Source of the DNA: an uncultured Selenomonas sp.
GTDB taxonomy: Bacteria; Bacillota; Negativicutes; Selenomonadales; Selenomonadaceae
NCBI GenBank assembly: GCA_937915915.1
Contig: CALGGN010000425.1
Coordinates: 1 to 7,263, forward strand
Reading direction: 5' to 3'
Length of the DNA: 7,263 nucleotides
Each line of letters starts with the position of its first letter. The stretch's first letter is position 1. A program made the position numbers and the translations under genes. The notes under the pieces are model-generated. The model ran no database searches, was not told the DNA's origin, and worked only from the letters and a program-made list of their open reading frames with translations. Below are positions 1 to 6,150 of the stretch, piece by piece.

Positions 1-107
1 CTGCCGCCGGTGGCCCGGATCTGACCGCCGATGTGGAAACGGAAGCCGAATGGAGCGAAGACATCCTGCGGGTCAACTATGGCGACGACATCCGGGAAAA
101 CCTCGTC
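1..107. other. Segment not matching IF-2; possible rearrangement or assembly junction
   Basis: In IF-2, the stretch after NKxD...EHGL normally continues with something like PEEWGGDT and then the G5 motif SAK. Here the minus frame instead reads [20 protein letters not shown] and onward, without a SAK motif. The same bases read on the plus strand, codon-aligned with the minus frame, give a hydrophilic peptide containing [15 protein letters not shown]. Its codons are the common ones of a GC-rich genome (GAA, ATC, CTG, CGG, GCC), whereas the minus reading uses rarer ones such as ATA and CCA. This suggests bases 1 to ~107 derive from another gene in opposite orientation, joined here by a true rearrangement or by a contig-end misassembly. 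A divergent but genuine IF-2 insertion is the alternative. I do not recognise the plus-strand peptide. Confidence 0.4.
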
Positions 108-1577
108 AAGGCCATGATCAGCCAGCTGCTTCTTAACCAGATCCGGATTTGCGTCAGAGCGATCCATTTTGTTCATAGCCACCACGATCGGAACACGGGC
201 GGCTTTGGCATGTGCGATCGCTTCCTTTGTCTGCGGCATGACACCATCATTGGCTGCCACCACCAGGATCACGATATCCGCACCCTGCGCACCGCGGGCC
301 CGCATCGCACTGAAGGCCGCATGACCCGGTGTATCCAGGAAGGTGATCGTCCGGCCTTTGTGTTCGATCTGATAAGCGCCGATATGCTGCGTGATGCCGC
401 CTGCCTCATGCGCAGAGACCGAAGTCTTGCGGATGACATCCAGGAGCGAGGTCTTTCCGTGATCGACATGGCCCATGACGGTCACAACCGGCGGACGAAG
501 CTTCAGTGTCTTCGGATCGTCCTCGATTTCCGGGATTTCCGTGGGATCCACTTCCGGCGGCAGTTCCTCCGTTGTCACGCCGAATTCCGATGCAACCAGG
601 GTCGCGGTATCGAAATCGATTTCCTGATTGATGCTGGCCATCACGCCCATCAAAAGCAATTTTTTGATGACTTCCGCAGCAGTGCAGCTCATCTTGCTCG
701 CAAGATCCTTTACCGCAATGCTCTCGCCTACCTTGATGTGCTTCGGGCGCGCAATTTCCACCTTGGGCGCGGGCTGCGGCGCACGGTTCTTGCTGCCGCG
801 CTTTGCGCTGCGATCCTTGCGGCCTCCGCGGGCATTCGCGCTCTCACTTCCATTGCGGCCCTCTCTGCGGCTGTCACGCTCCTCGTTCCGGTTCTTGCGG
901 TCACGGCGATCCTTCCCGCTTCCGCCGTTTCGCCCGTCCTCACGATCTCCGTTTCCGTCGCGGTTCTTCCGGTCACGATTGCCTCGCGCACTGCCCGCAG
1001 CGCTTCCGGAAGCACTGCGGCTGCCGCTCCGTCCCTTTTCCTCGGCATTCTTGGACCGGTATTCGCGCTTTGCCGCAGCAGCCTTCTCTTCGGTCTCCGG
1101 CTGCGAAGATGCGGCAATTTCCCCGCCTGTCTGACGGTTTGCATCCGATACGGACGCAGCGCTTCCCTTCACGTCCGGTTCCTGCACCGGAGCAGCCGCT
1201 GCCTTCTCCTGCGCCGCAGCGCTTGCCTGAGCAGCCTCTTTTGCCTTTGCCTCGGCTTTTGCTTGCTGTGCCGCCCTTGCTGCCTGCTCCTCTTTTTCCT
1301 TCTGCTTTTGCGCTTCCCTCTCCTGCTGCCTTCTCTCGCTCCTCTGGCGTTCTTCCGGCTTCCTTCCATCGGCTACCGCATAATTCTGCGCAGCAGCCTT
1401 TGACGGTTTCTGGGCAGCTTTCCTGTTTCCGATCTCGGCCTTGATCTTCTCGTATTCCTCATCGCCTACACTGCTGAAGCCATTGGTCGCCTTGATCTGG
1501 TGCTTTTTCAGAAATTCCAGAATGACCTTTGTTTCCGTATTGAATTCTTTCGCTATTTCAAACACGCGTTTCGACAT
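1..1577 (-). CDS. infB: Translation initiation factor IF-2, 3' part missing at window edge
   Basis: IF-2 is the GTPase that brings fMet-tRNA to the 30S subunit and promotes 70S joining. About 525 residues are present; the rest of the G domain and the C-terminal tRNA-binding domains lie outside the window. Seen in order: an IF2_N module at residues ~1-50 (starts [19 protein letters not shown]); a long low-complexity linker, Ala/Gln/Glu/Lys-rich at ~60-135 and Arg/Asn/Asp/Gly-rich at ~190-265; a second IF2_N-type module at ~280-333; then the GTPase domain with G1 GHVDHGKTS (~368), G2 [12 protein letters not shown]3 DTPGH and G4 NKMD (~469). The ATG at 1577-1575 has a GGGGGTGA ribosome binding site and lies 14 nt after the L7Ae-like gene, as usual in this operon. 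After residue ~488 (HGL) the frame stays open, but the sequence no longer resembles IF-2 and lacks the expected G5 SAK motif (see findings). Identity is certain; the last ~36 residues are doubtful. Confidence 0.96.
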   Translation of the reverse strand, partial: MSKRVFEIAKEFNTETKVILEFLKKHQIKATNGFSSVGDEEYEKIKAEIGNRKAAQKPSKAAAQNYAVADGRKPEERQRSERRQQEREAQKQKEKEEQAARAAQQAKAEAKAKEAAQASAAAQEKAAAAPVQEPDVKGSAASVSDANRQTGGEIAASSQPETEEKAAAAKREYRSKNAEEKGRSGSRSASGSAAGSARGNRDRKNRDGNGDREDGRNGGSGKDRRDRKNRNEERDSRREGRNGSESANARGGRKDRSAKRGSKNRAPQPAPKVEIARPKHIKVGESIAVKDLASKMSCTAAEVIKKLLLMGVMASINQEIDFDTATLVASEFGVTTEELPPEVDPTEIPEIEDDPKTLKLRPPVVTVMGHVDHGKTSLLDVIRKTSVSAHEAGGITQHIGAYQIEHKGRTITFLDTPGHAAFSAMRARGAQGADIVILVVAANDGVMPQTKEAIAHAKAARVPIVVAMNKMDRSDANPDLVKKQLADHGLDEVFPDVVAIVDPQDVFAPFGFRFHIGGQIRATGG

Positions 1578-1591
1578 AGATTCACCCCCGC

Positions 1592-1915
1592 TTAATTTTT
1601 CCCTTCTTCAAACAGCCGCATCAGCGATTTGCTGAAGCCATCGTCCAGCAGTGCTGCTGCCGCCCGATATTCCTTGCCGAGACAAGCTCCCAGCTTTTCA
1701 CGGGATAGTGCTGTTTGACAGGGAATCCCATATCTATCTGCCATCTCAAGATATTTTGCCCTTGAGCTATGTTCTGCATCCTCCGCAATGAGCATGAGCC
1801 TTGCCTGTCCGCTCTTCGCAGCCTGTTCCACCGCAAGGCCGCCGGATGCCACCAGCCGCGCCCGCTGGGCCATGCTCAGGATGTTCTGTATTTTCTGTTC
1901 CAATGCTTCAGCCAT
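1592..1915 (-). CDS. ylxQ: L7Ae/L30e-family RNA-binding protein (YlxQ-like)
   Basis: A 107-residue protein of the ribosomal L7Ae/L30e/S12e/Gadd45 fold. Members of this family bind kink-turn RNA, and the YlxQ branch sits between ylxR and infB in Firmicutes. Seen: an N-terminal helix ([20 protein letters not shown]), then [20 protein letters not shown], the conserved strand [15 protein letters not shown], a [20 protein letters not shown] segment and the C-terminal [14 protein letters not shown] helix. This is the normal order and length for YlxQ. The ATG at 1915-1913 overlaps the ylxR stop by 8 nt, with a GGGAG-type ribosome binding site inside ylxR. The frame stays open further upstream, but that part lies inside ylxR and has no family resemblance. 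The gene is probably translated by coupling to ylxR. Its precise RNA partner cannot be told from sequence. Confidence 0.92.
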   Translation of the reverse strand: MAEALEQKIQNILSMAQRARLVASGGLAVEQAAKSGQARLMLIAEDAEHSSRAKYLEMADRYGIPCQTALSREKLGACLGKEYRAAAALLDDGFSKSLMRLFEEGKN

Positions 1916-2195
1916 GCCCGCTCTCCCGGAACAGTTCCCGTTCCAAATCATCGTAAATGACAGGATCGATCTGCGCCTGAAAAGATTTTTCAAAGCGGCG
2001 CGCCTTCCTTGCCTGCTCAAAGCATTCCCGCTTCCTGCATAGGTATGCTCCGCGCCCCGATTTCTTTCCTGTCAGGTCTACGGAATATTCTCCCTCCGGA
2101 CTCCGCACGATCCGGATCAGCTCCTTTTTCGGATGCATGGTCTGGCATCCGATGCACATGCGCTCCGGCATCTTTTTCTGGGCCAATTCACTCAC
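1908..2195 (-). CDS. ylxR: YlxR family protein (DUF448)
   Basis: A small basic protein of the YlxR/DUF448 family, found almost always between nusA and infB. The family has been proposed to bind nucleic acid, and a YlxR member in another Firmicute has been linked to RNase P RNA; that link is recalled, not shown here. Seen: PERMCIGCQTMHPKKELIRI, then VDLTGKKSGRGAYLC and a trailing CFEQARKARRFEK, which together are the family signature (CxGC, TGKxxGRGAYxC, C-x-x-x-A-x-K). The start is uncertain. The longest form begins with GTG at 2195, overlapping the nusA stop by 8 nt, but its GGAG lies only 1 nt upstream. A TTG at 2186 has the same GGAG at 10 nt and gives an N-terminus (LAQKKMPERMC) closer to typical members. 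An ATG at 2171 has no visible ribosome binding site. The 3' end overlaps the L7Ae-like gene. Confidence 0.93.
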   Translation of the reverse strand: MSELAQKKMPERMCIGCQTMHPKKELIRIVRSPEGEYSVDLTGKKSGRGAYLCRKRECFEQARKARRFEKSFQAQIDPVIYDDLERELFRESGHG

Positions 2196-3330
2196 TCTCC
2201 GTCGTAAAGGCTTCGTCGCTGGTGACTTCGACCTCGCTCATACTCTCGTCGAGGCTTTCGTCTGCCGCCTGGCTCTCGCTCTTGATATCGATTTTCCAGC
2301 CGGTCAGCTTTGCAGCCAGCCGCGCATTCTGTCCCTCCTTGCCGATGGCCAGGGAAAGCTGATAATCCGGGACCACCACGCGGGAAACCTTTTCTTCCTC
2401 ATTGACAGCGACGGAAACGACCTTCGCAGGGCTCAGGGCGTTCGCGATAAATGTCGCGGAATCAGGATTCCACTTGATGATGTCGATTTTTTCCGTTCCC
2501 AGTTCATCCACCACGGCCTGCACGCGCGTACCCTTGGGTCCGACGCAAGCCCCCACGGGATCCACTTCCTCGACCTTGGAGCAGACGGCAATCTTGGAGC
2601 GCATGCCCGGCTCCCTTGCGACGGACTTGATCTCCACCGTGCCGTCCTGCAGTTCGGGCACCTGAAGCTCAAACAGGCGCTTCAGAAAGCCGGGATGGGT
2701 GCGGGAGACCAGGATCTGAGGCCCTTTGTTGGTCTTGCGAACCTCCACGATATACGAGCGGATGCGATCGCCATGACGATATTCCTCGCCGGGTATCTGC
2801 TCCGCAGGGGTGAGCACCGCTTCCGTCTTTCCCAGATCGATGAAGACATTACGGTTTTCCACGCGCTGCACCATGCCCTTGATGATGTCGCTTTCCTGGC
2901 TCATGAACTCCTCATAGATGATGCCCCGCTCTGCCTCACGCACGCGCTGCACCACCACCTGCTTCGCCGTCTGCGCCGCAATGCGCCCGAAATTCGCCGG
3001 AGTCACTTCCACGCGGATGGCATCGCCGATCTCATACTTCCCGTCGATCGCACGGGCATCTCCCAGGGATATCTGCGTAATATCATCTTCCGGTTCTTCC
3101 ACGACTTCCTTGATGGCATATACATGATACGAGCCTTTTGCACGGTCCAAGGAAACTTCCACATTCTGCGCCGAGCCAAAATTGCGCTTATACGCGGAAA
3201 TCAGCGCTGCTTCAATCGCATCAAACAAAATTTCCGGCGCAATTCCCTTTTCGCGCCCTAAATCCTTGAGCGCATCCAGAAAGCCCTCGGCATAATCGAT
3301 TGCCTTGCTTTTTTTGCTAGCCAAAATCAT
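2188..3330 (-). CDS. nusA: Transcription termination/antitermination factor NusA
   Basis: NusA binds RNA polymerase and nascent RNA, modulating pausing, intrinsic termination and antitermination. The 380-residue product has the Firmicutes architecture, without the C-terminal acidic repeats of enterobacterial NusA. Seen: an N-terminal RNAP-binding domain (~12-130, with FLDALKDLGREKGIAPEIL and LISAYKRNFG); an S1 domain (~146-200, IIKGMVQRVENRNVFIDLGK); KH1 (~235-290) with its GPKG loop at ~264-267; and KH2 (~300-350) with IGKEGQNARLAAKLTGWKI. An acidic Ser/Glu/Asp-rich tail of ~30 residues follows. The ATG at 3330 has a strong AGGGGG ribosome binding site very close to it. The N-terminus carries about 12 more residues, several of them Lys, than the usual start near MNxEFLEAL. 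The 3' end overlaps or abuts ylxR, implying coupled translation. NusA often acts in feedback on its own operon; the structured leaders here would suit that, but this is inference. Confidence 0.98.
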   Translation of the reverse strand: MILASKKSKAIDYAEGFLDALKDLGREKGIAPEILFDAIEAALISAYKRNFGSAQNVEVSLDRAKGSYHVYAIKEVVEEPEDDITQISLGDARAIDGKYEIGDAIRVEVTPANFGRIAAQTAKQVVVQRVREAERGIIYEEFMSQESDIIKGMVQRVENRNVFIDLGKTEAVLTPAEQIPGEEYRHGDRIRSYIVEVRKTNKGPQILVSRTHPGFLKRLFELQVPELQDGTVEIKSVAREPGMRSKIAVCSKVEEVDPVGACVGPKGTRVQAVVDELGTEKIDIIKWNPDSATFIANALSPAKVVSVAVNEEEKVSRVVVPDYQLSLAIGKEGQNARLAAKLTGWKIDIKSESQAADESLDESMSEVEVTSDEAFTTESE

Positions 3331-3337
3331 ATCCCCC

Positions 3338-3370
3338 TAAATTTCCTATACTCGCGTTCAGAGAAATTTA
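3338..3370 (-). promoter_or_regulatory. 8-bp inverted repeat abutting the nusA ribosome binding site
   Basis: On the transcribed strand TAAATTTC and GAAATTTA flank a 17-nt spacer, and the second arm runs directly into the AGGGGG ribosome binding site of nusA. If it folds in RNA, the hairpin would border the site and might modulate nusA translation. The stem is AT-rich and therefore weak, so it may be chance. Function is inference. Confidence 0.35.
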
Positions 3371-3417
3371 CTAAAATGAGATTATTTCCGAACGCTCGAT
3401 ATGCAGAATCCGTAAAC

Positions 3418-3443
3418 ATTTGCCTTCGCTTCGCTTGGCAAAT
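3418..3443 (-). promoter_or_regulatory. Hairpin just after the rimP stop codon
   Basis: A perfect 7-bp inverted repeat (ATTTGCC / GGCAAAT) encloses a 12-nt loop containing a short AAGCG-AAGCG repeat. It begins 1 nt after the rimP stop codon. No U-tract follows on the transcript, so it does not look like an intrinsic terminator. It may be an RNA-stability or processing element between rimP and nusA. Confidence 0.45.
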
Positions 3444-3444
3444 A

Positions 3445-3909
3445 TCAACGGCTTCTAGTATAAAAGTCTATATGCAGTCTCACTTGAGAAACTTTATCCA
3501 TCGGGATAGGCTCACGCCCTTCTATGCACAGCAGCTTGCCGTCACAGCCTGTCAACGTGCCCGTCAGAGCTTTTTCGCCGTTCAGCGGAGCATACAGCGT
3601 GACATCGACCTGCTTTCCCTGTTCCCGCAAAAAATCCCGTTCCTTGCGCAGCACGCGGTCCAGCCCCGGAGAAGAAACCTCCAGGATATAGCTGTCCGGG
3701 ATCAGATTCTTCTGGTCCAACGCTTCGCCGATCCGCTCGCTCAAAGCCTGGCAGTCATCCAGCTCCACGCCCCCTGCCTTGTCAATGAACACGCGCAGGT
3801 ACCAGTCCCGCTCGCGGACATATTCCACATCCACAAGCTCAATGCCCGGCATCTCCTGCAGGATCTCACCCGCAAGCTTCTCGACAGCCTCTTCGATCTG
3901 CTTCGCCAT
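3445..3909 (-). CDS. rimP: Ribosome maturation factor RimP
   Basis: RimP (formerly YhbC/YlxS) assists late assembly of the 30S subunit. The 154-residue length matches the family. Seen: an N-terminal alpha/beta domain with PGIELVDVEYVRERDWYLRV followed by FIDKAGGVELDDCQALSERI; the diagnostic motif YILEVSSPGLDRVL at ~75-87; and a C-terminal SH3-like beta domain (VDVTLYAPLNGEKALTGTL) ending in a short basic tail. The ATG at 3909-3907 has an excellent GGAGGTGG ribosome binding site. The frame stays open for another 65 codons upstream, but that part covers the promoter and leader hairpin and has no resemblance to the family, so it is not coding. This is the first gene of its operon, with its own promoter about 91 nt upstream, and nusA follows after 114 nt. 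Confidence 0.97.
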   Translation of the reverse strand: MAKQIEEAVEKLAGEILQEMPGIELVDVEYVRERDWYLRVFIDKAGGVELDDCQALSERIGEALDQKNLIPDSYILEVSSPGLDRVLRKERDFLREQGKQVDVTLYAPLNGEKALTGTLTGCDGKLLCIEGREPIPMDKVSQVRLHIDFYTRSR

Positions 3910-3932
3910 CTGTCCACCTCCATCGCTTTTCT

Positions 3933-3974
3933 CTCTTTGACAAGAGTAAAGAGTGGGCTCGCACCCACTCTTTA
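3933..3974 (-). promoter_or_regulatory. Structured leader of the rimP-nusA-infB operon (two adjacent hairpins)
   Basis: The transcript first meets a perfect 11-bp stem (arms at 3964-3974 and 3947-3957; TAAAGAGTGGG on the plus strand) with a 6-nt loop. It is immediately followed by a 5-bp stem, CUCUU/AAGAG, with a tetraloop (3933-3946). The first stem ends in a short pyrimidine run (UCUUUACUCUU), which could make it a weak intrinsic terminator. The AAAGAG of the second hairpin can also pair with the CUCUUU that forms the 3' arm of the first stem, so the two structures could compete. Leader attenuators ahead of rimP have been described in other bacteria (recalled, not checked). Regulation here is inference; the inverted repeats themselves are seen directly. 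Confidence 0.7.
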
Positions 3975-3999
3975 ACATAAACATTCTATTAACATGATT

Positions 4000-4028
4000 A
4001 TTATAGCACCGATGTCCCCATGTGTAAA
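4000..4028 (-). promoter_or_regulatory. Sigma-70/sigma-A type promoter for rimP operon
   Basis: On the minus strand TTTACA (4028-4023) and TATAAT (4005-4000) are separated by exactly 17 nt. This matches the consensus at 5 of 6 and 6 of 6 positions. The predicted start site is near 3993, giving a leader of about 84 nt that begins roughly 19 nt before the 11-bp hairpin. The promoter gives the rimP-infB genes transcription independent of the trp genes upstream. Confidence 0.85.
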
Positions 4029-4171
4029 GGCTGAATTTCGGAACTCCGTTCGCGCATACATTCGTGATGGAAAAATCCGTTCTGAACTTTGCGGCAAATG
4101 CCAAGACAGCTGTGAGTTAACGAGATTTTCCCTGCAGAAAGGAAGTAGAGCCACCATGGTGCTTTGCAATT
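4029..4171. other. Spacer between trpA and rimP promoter; no gene or clear terminator
   Basis: No open frame with protein-like sequence and a ribosome binding site is seen on either strand. Several short palindromes occur (CACCATGGTG, CTGCAG, ACAGCTGT, GTTAAC, and a TTTGC/GCAAA pair), but none is a GC-rich stem followed by a T-run. I cannot point to a terminator for the trp genes, and read-through into rimP is possible. Confidence 0.5.
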
Positions 4172-4942
4172 TCACCGCAAAGCCGACTTCATGGCTCCTA
4201 CATACTCCCCGACATATCGTGGCGCATCTTTCCCGTGCTTTGCCAGCAGTTTGATGATCGCCGAGCCCACGATCGCACCGTCGGAAATGCCTGCCATCTT
4301 CCTCGCCTGTTCGGGCGTCGATATCCCGAAGCCGATGGCGCAGGGGATGCTGGTGTTCTCCCTTACGACCTGCACAATGGAGGCAAGATCCGTCTTGATC
4401 TCACTGCGGACACCCGTCACGCCGAGGCTGGAAACAATGTACAAAAAGCCCTCCGCCTCTTTCGCAATCATGGCAATGCGGTTCTCGGACGTAGGCGCGA
4501 TCAGCGATACCAAGTCCACTCCGTACTTCCTGCACAGAGGCTGGAATTCCTCCTTTTCCTCAAAAGGCAGATCGGGCAGGATCAGGCCATCCATGCCGAT
4601 TTCCTGGCAGGTCGCGATAAAACGCTCCGCGCCATAGGAAAATACCACATTGGCATAGGTCATGAATACCATGGGAACCGTGACATCCCGGCGAAGTTCA
4701 CGGACAAAATCAAAGATCAGATCCGTCGTGACATGCCCCTCCAAAGCACGGAGATTCGCTCCTTGGATGACGGGGCCCTCTGCCGTCGGGTCGGAGAACG
4801 GGATGCCGAGCTCAATGAGATCCGCCCCGTTCCGGACAGCAGCGCGCACGGCGGCGGCGGTTGTTTCCAAATCGGGATCCCCGCAGGTAATGAATGGAAT
4901 GAACGCTTTTCCATGGGCAAATGCTTCTTTGATCCTACTCAT
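4172..4942 (-). CDS. trpA: Tryptophan synthase alpha subunit
   Basis: TrpA cleaves indole-3-glycerol phosphate to indole and glyceraldehyde 3-phosphate, and passes indole through a tunnel to TrpB in the alpha2-beta2 complex. The 256-residue TIM barrel is of normal length. Seen: [11 protein letters not shown] near the N-terminus; [19 protein letters not shown] containing catalytic Glu44 (equivalent of E. coli Glu49); [20 protein letters not shown] loop residues; [20 protein letters not shown]; the phosphate-loop region [15 protein letters not shown]; and [10 protein letters not shown] with GAIVGSAII. The residue equivalent to E. coli Asp60 is Glu55 here (TAEGP instead of LADGP). The ATG at 4942 has a superb GGGGAGG ribosome binding site at 6 nt and overlaps the trpB stop by 8 nt, typical of trpB-trpA coupling. 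The nine extra upstream residues that the open frame allows lie inside trpB and past that ribosome binding site, so they are rejected. Confidence 0.98.
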   Translation of the reverse strand: MSRIKEAFAHGKAFIPFITCGDPDLETTAAAVRAAVRNGADLIELGIPFSDPTAEGPVIQGANLRALEGHVTTDLIFDFVRELRRDVTVPMVFMTYANVVFSYGAERFIATCQEIGMDGLILPDLPFEEKEEFQPLCRKYGVDLVSLIAPTSENRIAMIAKEAEGFLYIVSSLGVTGVRSEIKTDLASIVQVVRENTSIPCAIGFGISTPEQARKMAGISDGAIVGSAIIKLLAKHGKDAPRYVGEYVGAMKSALR

Positions 4943-6125
4943 GAATATCCTCCCCTCTGTACCGTGCAATGGCCGCGCAGTCCTTGTCGCCCCTGCCGGA
5001 TATGGTGATGACGATGATCTTTTCCCTGCCCATTTCCGGCGCGAGCTTCATGGCGTGTGCCACGGCATGGGCAGACTCGATGGCCGGAATGATGCCCTCT
5101 GTTTTCGCAAGGTATTCAAAGGCGCGCACCGCTTCCTCATCCGTCACAGGCACATATTCCGCCCTGCCCGTGTCGTGCAGGTATGCATGCTCAGGCCCCA
5201 CGCCCGGATAGTCCAGTCCTGCGGAAATCGAATAGACCGGCGCGATCTGCCCGTACTGATCCTGGCAGAAATAGGATTTCATGCCGTGGAAAATCCCCAG
5301 TCTCCCCGTTGCGATGGAAGCTGCCGTCTCAAAGGTATCAATGCCTTTTCCCGCGGCTTCGCAGCCAATCAGCCTGACCGTTTCTTCCTCGATGAAGTGA
5401 TAGAAGCTCCCGATGGCATTGGATCCGCCTCCCACACACGCGATCACCGCATCGGGCAGCCTGCCCTCCTTTTCTAGCATCTGTTCCTTGATTTCCTTGG
5501 AAATGACCGCCTGAAAATCGCGCACGATCGTCGGGAACGGATGCGGGCCCATGACGGAGCCAAGGCAGTAGTGGGTGTCAGCAATCCTGGAGGTCCATTC
5601 GCGCATCGCCTCCGAAACCGCGTCCTTGAGCGTTGCCGTTCCTGTTTTCACAGGGATGACCTCAGCACCAAGAAGCCGCATGCGGTAGACGTTCAGCGCC
5701 TGCCGCTTCGTGTCCTCTTCGCCCATGAAGACCACGCATTCCATGCCCATGAGCGCTGCCGCGGTTGCCGTCGCCACCCCATGCTGCCCGGCTCCCGTTT
5801 CGGCAATCAGCCGCTTTTTTCCCATTTTTTTTGCCAGCAAGGCCTGCCCCAGCACATTGTTGATCTTGTGCGCACCAGTATGGTTGAGATCCTCGCGCTT
5901 CAAATAGATTTTCGCCCCGCCGAGGTCGCAGCTCATTTTTTTCGCATGATAAAGCCTTGACGGCCTGCCCGCATATTCATTGAGCAGCTCGGCCAATTCC
6001 GTGTTGAATGCCGGATCGCTCTTACAGCGCAAGTAGGCATCTTCCAGTTCAATCACGGCGTTCATCAGCGTTTCGGGAATGTATTGTCCGCCGTGGACTC
6101 CAAAACGTCCTCTCGAATTCGTCAT
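4935..6125 (-). CDS. trpB: Tryptophan synthase beta subunit (TrpB1 type)
   Basis: TrpB is the PLP enzyme that condenses indole with serine to give tryptophan. The 396-residue product aligns almost number-for-number with the Salmonella enzyme. PLP lysine Lys87 lies in HTGAHKINN, catalytic Glu109 in ETGAGQHG, the PLP phosphate loop GGGSNA at 232-237, Asp305 in [13 protein letters not shown], and the pyridine-nitrogen serine in ISGRGDKD at ~376. The N-terminal [14 protein letters not shown] is the standard TrpB1 start, so this is the TrpA-partnered form rather than TrpB2. The start ATG at 6125 follows the trpD stop by 25 nt, with AAGGA/GAAGGA ribosome-binding sequences in the spacer. Its stop overlaps trpA by 8 nt. 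All key residues are intact, so it is expected to be active. Confidence 0.99.
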   Translation of the reverse strand: MTNSRGRFGVHGGQYIPETLMNAVIELEDAYLRCKSDPAFNTELAELLNEYAGRPSRLYHAKKMSCDLGGAKIYLKREDLNHTGAHKINNVLGQALLAKKMGKKRLIAETGAGQHGVATATAAALMGMECVVFMGEEDTKRQALNVYRMRLLGAEVIPVKTGTATLKDAVSEAMREWTSRIADTHYCLGSVMGPHPFPTIVRDFQAVISKEIKEQMLEKEGRLPDAVIACVGGGSNAIGSFYHFIEEETVRLIGCEAAGKGIDTFETAASIATGRLGIFHGMKSYFCQDQYGQIAPVYSISAGLDYPGVGPEHAYLHDTGRAEYVPVTDEEAVRAFEYLAKTEGIIPAIESAHAVAHAMKLAPEMGREKIIVITISGRGDKDCAAIARYRGEDIHE

Positions 6126-6150
6126 CGTCCTTCGTCCTTTCTCTCAATGT

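Noticed and set aside
33..1403. Long plus-strand open frame (456 codons) opposite infB
   Set aside because: It is codon-aligned antisense to infB, the arrangement that commonly stays open in GC-rich genes. Its Leu/Cys/Phe-rich part is just the complement of the Lys/Gln/Glu/Ala linker. Only its first ~110 bases look independently coding, which is treated as a separate finding.
2137..3261. Long plus-strand open frame (374 codons) opposite nusA
   Set aside because: Antisense shadow of a well-supported nusA; it has no ribosome binding site or family resemblance and is His-rich, as antisense shadows often are.
3340..3380. Candidate internal promoter before nusA (TTAGTA, 18 nt, TATAGG)
   Set aside because: Both hexamers are poor matches and the sequence overlaps the inverted repeat; not reported as a promoter.
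3910..4104. Upstream extension of the rimP frame (65 codons)
   Set aside because: It covers the promoter and leader hairpin, is not RimP-like, and the ATG at 3909 has a much better ribosome binding site.
4141..4175. CACCATGGTG palindrome after trpA as a terminator
   Set aside because: It has no loop, and no T-run follows on the transcribed strand.
4235..5477. Plus-strand open frames opposite trpA and trpB
   Set aside because: trpA and trpB have intact catalytic motifs on the minus strand; the plus-strand frames show no recognisable domain.
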